From: Gari tellinella
Lineage: Eukaryota > Mollusca > Bivalvia > Cardiida > Psammobiidae
NCBI GenBank assembly: GCA_922989275.2
Contig: OV277864.1
Span: 3,038,001 to 3,102,000 of the forward strand
Direction of reading: 5' to 3'
DNA: 64,000 nucleotides
The notes beneath the pieces are model-generated. The model worked only from the letters and a program-made list of their open reading frames with translations, was not told where the DNA came from and ran no database searches. Below are positions 20,868-33,000 of the stretch, one piece after another (position 1 is the first letter of the stretch; each line of letters opens with the position of its first letter). The position numbers and the translations under genes are program-made.

Positions 20868-21053
20868 TCAATGTGCACCGCCGCGAACCCATTTCTTGAT
20901 GATGTCCTGTATGATCTGGTCTTGGTCTACATACTCCAGTATATGTGGGGCCTGCATTAGCAAGCCAATTGTCCCCGATATTGTCACGATAAGGAAGATG
21001 TATAACAGCATGCGATCTATCACCCTGGCCACGTACTTCCAGTCGTCTAATAC
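20868..21053 (-). CDS. nAChR final exon: M4 and C-terminus
   Basis: 186 nt, phase 0, preceded by CTTTTTTACTTGCAG. It begins [20 protein letters not shown], matching the amphipathic pre-M4 helix and M4 of nAChRs, continues through [15 protein letters not shown] and ends WVRGGAH followed by TGA at 20868-20870. The frame joins cleanly to the preceding exon (EYNT|VLDDW). A second minus-strand frame overlapping this exon is a shadow. Confidence 0.95.
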   Translation of the reverse strand, partial: VLDDWKYVARVIDRMLLYIFLIVTISGTIGLLMQAPHILEYVDQDQIIQDIIKKWVRGGAH

Positions 21054-24000
21054 CTGCAAGTAAAAAAGTCAGATTTGAAATGAACATCTTCTAATTAATC
21101 CATTGAACCAAAGGAACGAGTATGCTCGTCAATTACAAACAGTGTGTAATATGTTGTTTACCCTTTCATGATCAAATCTATGGTTAGGGTTGTACCCTTC
21201 ACCGCTATATTGTCGTTTGCTCAAATATTGTTATCTGCAATAGAGTTTTAAAGTTAGATTTAAGGCAGTATAACTGACGTTTTTAATCAACTGAAGCAAT
21301 CAAACATGGACTAAACTTAATTAGAACACGTAATTGTAATTGTAACTGAACTGACCCTATATGGGCCCTATCGACGACTATACTCGTCCTTTATAAAAAA
21401 TGTTCATGTGAAAAATACAACAGTACTAAAGAAACAGTGTACATGTACATTGTAGTCCCAGTCCAACACAGTAGCCCTCTGATAATGGTCTGTATTGTTA
21501 GTCATTTTGAAATTTTTTGCAGAAAACAATCCCAACTAGTCATCAATGGACTACACTTTATTGGAATCTGGAATTGTATTTTCTAAAAGTTTCAAGGGTG
21601 AATAAGATCTAGAAACATGCATTACATTATATAGCATCTTCACACGGACATTCACCGAATAAACCAACCCGTATTTAAGGTGTATTTGAGTACATTTATC
21701 AAAAATGCAATCTTAATTAGTACACCTTTAAATCTGCATCTTTGAAGATACATGTACTACAGTACATGTACATGTATAAAGTTGATTATAGTTTCTCGCT
21801 TTTCAGGGGTGCTAGACCACATGTTGTTACTATAAATAGCTGTACAGTAAACCTTGTCTGGCACTGTATCCTTCCGCCCAATTTGCTTTGAAGCAAGTGA
21901 AAGGGCGGTAACTCTTACAGAAATACCCTTAAACTTAAAATGGACCACAAGCTACATTCACAGAGAAAATTACATTGAGACTTTTACAGTAGACTCTACA
22001 CTTGTCTGTGGCTTTCGACAATTCAATGATACGATGTTTAAACAGTGATTAATGTGGTTGTTGTTGATTGTTTCACATGGTCAAGATTACGCGTAAGGTC
22101 ACGTTCTTACGTGACGTCATTGACGTCGGTTGTCGTTATGGCTTGAAAGTAGAACGTAAAAATAAAGAAATGGTCGTTTTGATTTTTTTACTATGTAAAA
22201 TCATTTGGATTCAATGCAAACCGTTTGTATCTAAAGTGGGACATGTTCTTTCTTATATGTCAAAGCCAAGCTGAAATAACGCGACCTTTAAACAGCTGTT
22301 TGTTGCTATTGGATATGAAATGTGTGATACGTGAAAAAAGTAGGTCTTTATAGTTCCTTAAATTTACTCGTTTCAAGGGGGAATTTTAAGCGAGAAAAAT
22401 AATCAAGCACAGATTTTGGTAAAGACGGGGGATTCTATAACCTCGGTTGGTCTGTTCCTGTCGGAAACTCGCTATTTAAAGCTCGTTTCCGACTGGGAAC
22501 AGACCAACCTCGAGTATAGAATCCCCCGTCTTTACCAAAAGCCATGCTTGATTCTATTAATCTTGATCGTAGAACTAAGTTGGCAATAGTATTAATGGAT
22601 CGTTAGGAATTTCTGAAAATTGACATTTTCTGCATATCAATGAAATATGTTTGTGTTTCGTTTGCGTTTCAGTGGGAATAAAAGCGTCTTACATGTATCC
22701 ACTGTATATGTTCTGCACTTTAACCATATTTGTTCATCTTAAATCTACTTGCTTTTGAAAGCTTTACACAAGAGTATTTTATAAAGGTTCTTGTCCTCAT
22801 TATTTACAAACTAGAATGCAATTTTCGACATATTTATAACGGCAAACAGTTTATTGCGGAAATGCATTACTCTGTCGCCCTATGCACACAGTGAAGAAGA
22901 CGTTATTCTTTCCGCTAAAAATATTATTTCAATTGAAAACAGCTTGGTGACCCGGCGTCTGATCAGGCTCCAAACTATTTACCATTCAGATTACAATAAA
23001 AAGTCAGAAGTGCCAACAATGTGTAATTTTTTACATTATATTGTAATACGTTTTCGTTTCGTTTGCGTTTAAAAGGGCAAGAATAACGTCTTATCCATTT
23101 TACATGGGCCTGTTTGAGATACAGCACATAAGTATATATTCCAGTGGGAAGGAGCTCCTGTTGCGAGGTGCGAACAGTGTTGACAGTAACAATTTGCAAT
23201 TTGAGAGTAACAATTGTTGCCTTTTTCATTGTCCCTTTCTGCATTTGGTTGCTGCATTGAAACGTGCAATATGTACCTAGTTGATGCATGGCAAACATGT
23301 TGTATTTTATAGCCATAGTTTACTTTTGATTTGCTAGTCATCTAAATCTTTAGTTTGTAAACCTTTTCATTTTCCTCTGGGATGAAAATTTTACAATTTA
23401 AAATTCTACAATAAAAAGTATACACTTTGCAACTATTTTTCGATGCAGCGCACTAGCTTTAAACGAGATCAATTAATATCACTGTTTCACCATTGACATG
23501 ACCATACTAATATGTACATGTATGTAGGAACTGTGTACTGATAAGCCGATGTTTTTATACTGAATAAAGTATCTATGTTATTATTCCACCTTTAGCAAAA
23601 CAAAATTCTAAATGAAAAGCAAACACATTTACATACAGAATATGATTTGACAAATTTGACGATTTGTTTCAGTTACAGTGGAGAATCTGTCATTCTTTCC
23701 CGTTTAAACGCAAACGTACGCAAACGCAAAGCGCTAAAACGTAGAAAAGAACAACTTTTGGACAATTCTGATATTTCATGTTTATCTTAGTGGCAAACAT
23801 TTTGGAGCCTGATCAGACGCCGGGTTACCCGGCGTCTAATCTGGCTCCAAACTGTTTGCACTGCAAATAATAGTTTTAGCGTAAACGCGTTTACTGGGAA
23901 AGAATAACACATTCTCCACTGTACCATGTACAGAGGCAAACAGTTTGCAATGGAAATACTTGTTAAAGCCAAGACACGTTTGTTTGGAAATAATCACGTC

Positions 24001-27000
24001 TTTCTCACTGGCTTTGATTTCATCTAATTTACAGCAGACACTTTCCTTATCGTTTACAGCGGTGGGTATTGGAGAAATGGTCCATCTGTAATAACCTACA
24101 TGTATATAGCGAGTGATCAACAGTTTCTCTCCTGATACGAAAATTCATCAAGTGCTAGTTTGCTAGAAAGGCTCTGTTTCATACAGTGGAGAAAACGTTA
24201 TTCTTTGCCAGTAAAGCCGTTTACTAATATTTCCAGTGCAAACAGTAACCCGGCTCAAAACTGTTTGACACTCAAACAAAAATGAATAGACAGAATTGTC
24301 AAAAACTTGTCATCTTCCCTACTATTTTTGCAATGCGTTTGCGTTTCGTTTGCGTTTAAATGGGAAAGAATAACGGTTTCTCCACTGTAGTCATTTATGC
24401 TTCGATATTTCTTTCCTTTGCAAGTGCGAACAATTTGGTGTTGCTATGTTTTTTCAAATGTTTTTAATTGCCATATATGTATATACAGATACGGTATGGC
24501 GTGCTTCGCCGTCCAAACAAAAACGCCTTTCCAACATAAAACTATAAATGTTCAAAGGGCCAACTTTTCATTGATTTTTCATCTCCGACTGATTGTGTCA
24601 GACTCCGTAATGAACGAGTGAACTTGTGCAGCATTTTATAGGAAAACTGGTTTGAGCGCTCAACTACAAGTTCTGTGTTTTACTGTTTTCCTGAACCAAA
24701 TGTTTAAATGATTGTATTATGTACAGTGGAGAATCTGTTATTCTTTCCCAATAAACGCGTTTACGCTAAAACTATTATTTGCAGTGCAAACAGTTTGGAG
24801 CCAGATCAGACGCCGGGTAACCCGGCGTCTGATCAGGCTCCAAACTGTTTGCCACCAAAATAAACATGAAATATCAGAATTGTCCAAAAGTTGTTCTTTT
24901 CTACGTTTTAGCGCTTTGCGTTTGCGTACGTTTGCGTACGTTTACGTTTAAACGGGAAAGAATAACAGATTCTCCACTGTAACATGTGCTGTCTTTGGTG
25001 CTGTTTGTTTCAATAATACTCATTGTCCAGCTGTGGACGTACAGTGGGAAAGACGTTATTCTTTCCTAATAAACAATTTTTCGCTAAAACTAGTATTTCC
25101 AGTACAACCAAGTCCCTTTAGGAATCCCTCTGATCAAGGTACACACTCTCAGCACACGACAAGAGTACTCTTCGCATGTGCAATGTTTGCAAAGAACGGG
25201 TCTATGCTTCACTAGGGTTCTAAATTGAAAGACTGATAACATTGCGGTTGACTCGGCGTCTGACATTGTACTAAACTGTTGACAATGATTGTGTATTTAA
25301 ACAGTTCACACGCGTGTCTTCAAGCTGTTTTTATTGAAATATCTGTTTTAGAGCAAGTGAGTATACTGGGACAAATCAACATATTCTCCACTGTAATACA
25401 TGTACATGTAACCATTACAGTCGAGAAACCGTTAATCGTTCCCGTTTAAACGCAAACGAAACGCGAACGCAAAACACTAAAATGTAGAAAATAACATCTT
25501 TTTGACAATACTGACCTTTTTTTTTTAGCTGAGTGGCAAACAGTTTGGAGCCTGATCAGACGCCGGGTTACCCGGTGTCTGATCTGACTCCAAACTGTTT
25601 GCACTTGAAATAATAGTTTTAGCGTAAACGCGTTTATTGGGAACGAATAACGTCTTCTCCACTGTAACAGTAACAGTGGAGAAAACGTTATTCTTTCCCA
25701 ATAAACGCGTTTACGCTAAAACTATTACTTGCAGTGCAAACAGTTTGGAGCCAGATCAGACGCCGGGTAACCCGGCGTCTGATCAGGCTCCACACTGTTT
25801 GCCATCAAGATAAACAAGAATTATCAGAATTGTCCAAAAGTTGTTTCACGTTTTAGTGCTTTGCGTTTGCGTACGTTTGCGTTTAAAGGGGAAAGAATAA
25901 CTGATTTTCCACTGTACTTGCGGTGGAAAAGACGTTATTTCAAACAAAACGAAATGCAAACCCAATGCAATAAAATGTAAACAATTATAGTTTCTTGAAA
26001 AAGTTGACGATTTATTTTCTACAAACTGTTCTAAACTTGGAGTCATAATGTGTTACACGGCGTCTGATCTGGCTCCAAATGTGTAACAGTTGACATTCCG
26101 GTTTTAGTATAAGCGCGTTTATTGGGAAATAATAACGTATTATCCACTGTATTCAAGAAGTTTTACTCTTAATTTTTTCTGCGAACTTTTATGTTAATAT
26201 TGAATGTATGTTACTTCCAAATAACATGACTCCATTTAATTAGTATTTGAATTTCTCCTATAGCAAGACAGTTTATGATTTTATCGGGAACAATGTAAAT
26301 TACACAGTTGCCAATACCGCAAATAGTTTTGGTTTATCCGGAGACGAAGTGGTGCCATTAACAGCTTATAGGAGTGCATTAATATGTGCTGTAATGTCCC
26401 GACAGTCTTTACAAATGATTATGGGGACATAAACCAAATATGATCTTCAGAGGACCATTTTCACAGACCTTTCGCAGACACTACACCAAATAATACAGTG
26501 GAGAAGACGCCTTTCTTTTCCAATAAACGCGTTTACGCTACAACTATTGTTTCAATTGCAAACCGTTTGAAGCCAGATTAGACGCCGGGTAACCCGGTGT
26601 CTGATAAGGCTCCAAACTGTTACCACTCAAATTTAAATACATAGTCAGAATTGCCAACAAAGTATCAGTTTCTACATGTTACAGTGGAGTATGTGTTATT
26701 CTTTCCCAATAAACGCGTTTACGCTAAAACTATTATTTGCCGTGCAAACAGTTTGGAGCCAGATCAGACGCCGGGTAACCCGGCGTCTGATCAGGCTCCA
26801 AACTGTTTTCCACCAAGATAAACATGAAATATCAGAATTGTCCAAAAGTTGTTCTTTCCTACGTTTTAGTGCTTTGCGTTTGCCTACGTTTGCGTTTAAA
26901 CGGGAAAGAATAACATATTCTCCACTGTATTGAGTATGGGTTTCGTTTGCGTTTGAACGGGAAATAATAACGTCTTCTCTACTGTACACCTTAGTCAGTA

Positions 27001-30000
27001 GTACAAATGTACATGTACAAGTATGATGGTCGCTACTTCCAAAACGTTTTAATATAGATAAGACGCCATGTTCTGCAAGTTACAACGCCAAAGTTACTTT
27101 TTGAAAATATAGAACAATCCGTCAATGTCTACATTTGTTTTGAATGCGTTAAAACAGAAAACATGTAGCATATTGGCCGTTGTATTTCTACGAAACAGAC
27201 CGCAGCTACAAAGGGTACGGATTATCTGAACGGTGTACATTTAGGCACGAAACAATTTATTTTGGCAATTCCTCTGTTTGTGTTAGCCTTACTCACTGGT
27301 TTGTGAATGACATTCAATCATGCTAGAGAACATAAATACAGTAGAAAAGACGGTATTCTTCCCCGTTTTCAACGCAAACGAAATGTAAAAACACAAACAT
27401 AGGAAAATGATAACCTTTTTGAAGTTTGATGCCCCTTTTAATCTGAGTCAAAACAGTTTAGCGCCTGATCAGACGCCGGGATACCCGGCGTCTGATCTGG
27501 CTCCAAACTGTTTGCAGAGGTCGTGAGGGTTTTAGCATAACGAATTTATACAGACATGTATAAAATAAGGAAATAATATCAAGCGTCTTTTGTACAAATG
27601 TTCTATACGCTGTCGGTAATGTGCAATATAGGGGTGAACGCGTTTGACAACGGTCGCGTGATTAATTTAGAAATTGAGGAATAAAATAGCAGGGATAACT
27701 CCAGTTAATCCCTTCTTAAGGACGACATATCAAAGAAAATTGATATAGTCTGTTTTAGCGTTTAGAAATGTAGATACGATCAAAACATGTGCTAAATCTA
27801 CGGGTTTCTCGGTGCAGCGGTTTAAGATATATAGAAACTGCACCTAATTCAAACCTGTAGTTGGGGAATACAGTGGATAATACGTTACCCTTCCCCGTTT
27901 ACACGGAATTAAATATCTTCTCATATAACATTCCATCTTTGTAAAAAGTATGTTGATTTATTTCGATCTGAGTGACAAACCGTTTGGAGCCTGATCAGGC
28001 GATGAGTTACACGGCGCCTGGTCTGTCTCCAAACTGTTTGTATTGAAACAGGTTGTTTGGTATTTATATATAATTATGTACGTGTTTATTGGGAACGAAA
28101 CGCGTATTCTCCACTGTACGTCATTCTTCACCAAATTCAATGAAAGTGTTTCTGTGTCAATTACAACAGCTTGAAGTCAGATCACACACCGAGTGAACTA
28201 TAATTCGATGAGCCCTCGCAACGAGTAAACTCGTACTTTACAAACCTGTACTTGTGAAGAGTGCACATGTCCTATGCAAAATAGCCCTCTGATAAGGGTT
28301 TACACTGTGTGTTACAGTGGATAAAACGTTATTCTTTCCCAATAAACGCGTTTTCGCTAAAACTATTATTTGACGTGCAAACAGTTTGGAGCCAGATCAG
28401 ACGCCGGGTAACCCGGCGTCTGATCAGGCTCCAGACTGTTTGCCACCAAGATAAACATGAATTATCACAATTGTCAAAAATTTGTACTTTTCTACTTTTT
28501 AGTGTTTTGCGTGTGCGTACGTTTGCGTTTAAACGGGAAATAATAACAGATTATCCACTGTACATGAATGTTTTAGAGTATACTATATTCTTTAGTGGAG
28601 AAATATATTAAATACGTTAAAAGGGGTATTTATGGGGTAATGGGTTAAATATGAGTGAATAACACACTCGCTGTTGTTATCATGGACTTTTTTCGAGTTA
28701 TGTACGTACAGTTACGTTTACAGTTTTCAATCATAAACCCCTCCGTGTTAAAATTATTTCAGCTTGACCCTATCAATGACCAAACTAAATGTTTGCTTGA
28801 ATTATTTCGCTAACACCTTCTTTAAAACATTGGTCTGTACTATTATACCGTATTGCACGTGAGATTTATCGCAAAATAACTGGTTATCCTAATATGCATA
28901 CATCTAGAAAATATTGACAAATAGTTTAGATTCTGATCAGACGTCGCTAGTGAAGTAGCCGGTGGTGGTGAAACATTTAAAAATGTGAACCAGCCCAAAG
29001 AATGATTTTGAAAATTACAGTCACTGTGGAGAAAACGTTATTCTTTCCCGTTTCAATGCAAACGAAACGCAAAACATTTAAATGTAGAAAATAACAACTT
29101 TTTGACAATTCTAACCATTGATTTTAAGCTGTGTGTGGCTAATAGTTTGGAGCCAGATCAGACGCCGGGTTACCTGACGTCTGATCAGGCTCAAAACTGT
29201 TTGCAATGAAAATAGTAGTTTAAGCGTAAACGAGTTTTCTAGTAAATAATAACGTTTTCTCGACGGTATGTAATCCCCGATACTCCAAAAATATCAGCCT
29301 ACGTAAAACTTATTTATTGTTCACAGTCTCACTGCCTTTTTATTTGTAAAATTATGTTTAAAATGCCGAAAACATAATTTCTCTAATGTATATTTGATAA
29401 TGTTTACTAAACAACATCGAAGTGTCAAACGTTTTTGAATCCTGAAGCCGACGCCTGATCAATGTTCAAACTGTTTGCAGGGTCGGGTACAGTGGAGAAT
29501 CTGTTATTCTTTCCCGTTTAAACGCAAACGTACGCAAACGAAAAACGTAGAAAAGAACAACTTTTGGACAATTCTGATATTTCATGTTTATCTTGGTGGC
29601 AAACAGTTTGGAGCCTGATCAGACGCCGGGTTACCCGGCGTCTGATCTGGCTCCAAACTGTTTGCACCGCAAATAATAGTTTTAGCGTAAACGCGTTTAT
29701 TGGGAAAGAATAACACATAGTCATTCTCCACTGTACATGTACATTCGGATGATTACAGGTAAATGCTTAACAATGACTCCCATAGAACTGCCTTAAATGG
29801 CTCACAATACTTACATTGTATTCATTCATTCCTTATAATAAGATACATGTACACGCGCTTACACGTATCATGTATTATCAAAGAACTATAATAAAGTTCA
29901 TCTGTATCCTTGCAAATGGATGATTAAGTCATGCTGATAGTTAAGCAGTAAGCTCATTAAGGAGGGTTCTGTTTTACTCTTAGCATATTTTAATCAACCA

Positions 30001-33000
30001 ATTATATATAAAAAAATCTGCGGATAAAGGAGACAAAACAGTTTTGATTAAATAATCAACACTTGGTATGCTAGCGGTGGAACCGTATTATAATGTTTTG
30101 TAAATTCTATATTTAGAACACTAGCAAGCGACACTTTTACAGACGAAAAATCTACAATGCAGAAAGAAAGAACTTACTGTGTTATATTCATCTTCATTTT
30201 TCAGGTGTCGACTTATAAAGCGGAGTGCTTCGGCAGCCTTTAATATTTCAGGAGCAATATGCCCTAACACCGGGTCTTCATAGGTCGGCACTCTCTGTTG
30301 ACCTTCTGAAGATGTTAGCTGCAGTGTACAATTGGGATGATTGGGATCTGTCATTTCAAGCGCGTCGTTGTTGTGTCCTAATTGAATACCTCGATCCGAC
30401 GCTGCATACGTCACATCTGGTCCAAGCTGTGTGGTCAACAGGGACGCGGTAAAGTGTGCCGTTTCGTCAGTCTCGTCCGGTGACTGCCAACGGAGCTCAT
30501 GGTCGGGTCTTTCCATAAACAGTATCTTGGGAAGGTAGTAAAGGAACACGACTCTGACCCAGTAAGGCATCTTGTGCGTTCTCGGGGTACGGTAGTTTCT
30601 GTTAATCACAATGACAGTCAACGATATGGCTGCTATATTCATGATAAAAGTAAACAGAAGGTATTTCGCCACTAGCGGTATTGTCAATGAAGGCGGGAGA
30701 ATTTTTGATATCAGCAACAAGAACACAACCAGAGCCAGTAAAATGGATATACACAATGTTATCTTCTCGCCCGCATCTGCCGGCAGAGCGAACACACATA
30801 AGGTTACAAAACTAATGAGAACACATGGTATAATCAAGTTGACTGTGTAAAACAGGGTCTTTCTCCTGAGTTTGAATGTAAATTTCACCATGGTTTTCAT
30901 CTCGCCAGTGCCCGGATGGGGTACCCGTTCTATTTTGGCGGGACTATCTAAGATGTCCCATGTTCCACTCTTTAGGTAGTCGGTTACATCGAGCGAGTTC
31001 ATGTTCATATAAAACGTAAAGTTCAGTTGGTCCTCTCTGAATGTCCATGATCCGAATTTCATGTCACAGAGCTGCTCGTCAAAGGGGAAATACTGAAAAT
31101 AATTATAAGTGTAGACGTGTAACATATTTCACAATATACACAAACATATTTAACTTATTCCATTTCCACTTTATTTAAAAGCATATATTTCAAATCAATA
31201 AAGTTCCCTTCTGTCTCAAAGTATTTGCTTTCTCCATTGCGTTGTTATTTCTAACTTCAAATACATGAAGAACATTGAAAGAAAGTAGCATTTATATTGT
31301 TTACCTACATGAAGCTCTACCCTTGCATTGTTGAAATGGCCGAATCTAATATTGTCATAAATTGTGGCCAGACACTTTTGTTTATATCAATTAAATTGTA
31401 TGACGTGTATGTGTTTGTGTGTGAATTATCATGTAAAATATTTGGTCAATAGTTTGGACAATAACATTTTTGTCTGCTTCAAAAATATCGCCTGCAAAAT
31501 ATAAATCAAAATAAATTTTTATTGAATTTTTTTAACTAAAGAAAAGCAAAATTTCAGTGAAGATAACTTTGGATCCTGATCAGATGGTTCATTACGTGGA
31601 GTCTTAACTGGATCCAAAATGTTTGTAATTGTCACCCTACGGTGTTGTACTCTTATGAATCGTCTCTTCGGAACGGTTCTACTACATGTAAGTAGACACG
31701 CCATGGGGTTTAATGCGGAAATAAAGATTTTGGAATACTCCCTTATTTATGACAAGTATTGACCGTATATACCAGCAGAGTCTGCTCAGATAAAGCTGTT
31801 TGTCATTTATTGTTAAGGTTCTTCATGGACATACATCAACAAAAACAGTCAGACAGATATGATGCAGATGACAATTTTTAGCAGACGATAATTCACCATT
31901 ATACGGATAACCTTTGTTTTTATTGACCTCCTCTAGCGTTAACGGCGTAGAGGGTAAAGAACAAGTGATATCATAGAAGCATGCACACATCAATCATAAT
32001 TATTACATAATACACACGAGGCCTTCTATCCTAAACCATACCCATCAATTTGCGAATCAATCACCATTTGCAAGCAGTTTGGATCTTGGCCACCCGCCGA
32101 GGAACTCGGCGTCTGGTCTGGCTCCAAACTGTTTGCCATTAATGTTTACCTTTCTAACAAATAGATATGTAAATATAAATATTAAAAGCATCACATGAAC
32201 AATTTAGAAGTAGGTGATTTTTTGGCGGGAAAAGGGTGAAAAGAGAAGCACGTCTCCCACGCACTGTACAGTGGAGAAAACATTATTATTTCCCAATAAA
32301 CGCGTTTACGCTGAAACTATAATTTCCAATGCAAGCAGTTTGGAGCCATATCAGACGCCGGGTTAACCGGCGTCTGATCTGGCTTCGAACTGTTTGTCAC
32401 TCAGCTCAAAATGAATGTCAAAATGTTGTCATTTTTCCCATTTTGTGCGTTTCGTTTGCGTTTCGTTTGCGTTTCGTTTGCGTTTAAACGGGAAAGGATA
32501 ACGTTTTCTCCACTGTAACTGAGATGTACAATCGTCAGAAATACAATTACACAGAAACCAGGGAGGGCTATGTGAAAGATTAGACTAGAATATAATTTGA
32601 TCAGACTGAATTCCTATCTATACAATCAGATAGAGATTCAAAGATCAATACATATTATGAACAAGTTACCCATGTTTAGTCCAGTTAGATCTGTATCACG
32701 TGGTTACTAGAACATTGTACAATGTATACTTACATGAATGTCCTATATAATACATGATAACTTAAATCAGGACACGGGTAATACAGAAGGCTATTGTAGG
32801 AGCATTACAGTGGAGAATCTGTTATTCTTTCCCAATAAACGCGTTTACGCTAAAACTATTATTTGCAGTGCAAACAGTTTGGAGCAAGATCAGACGCCGG
32901 ATAACCCGGCGTCTGATCAGGCTCCAAACTGTTTGCCACCAAGATAAACAAGAATTATCAGAATTGTCCAAAAGTTGTTCTTTTCTACGTTTTAGTGCTT

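Noticed and set aside
24712..24951. Recurrent 60-111 codon open frames with the peptide words [14 protein letters not shown] or [13 protein letters not shown]
   Set aside because: All lie inside family A elements and arise from the stop-free palindrome and arms; they are not genes.
31093..31125. The in-frame ATG upstream of the large receptor exon as a true start
   Set aside because: The 11 codons are intron: a TTTTCAG acceptor and a perfect join to the upstream Cys-loop exon place the boundary at 31092.
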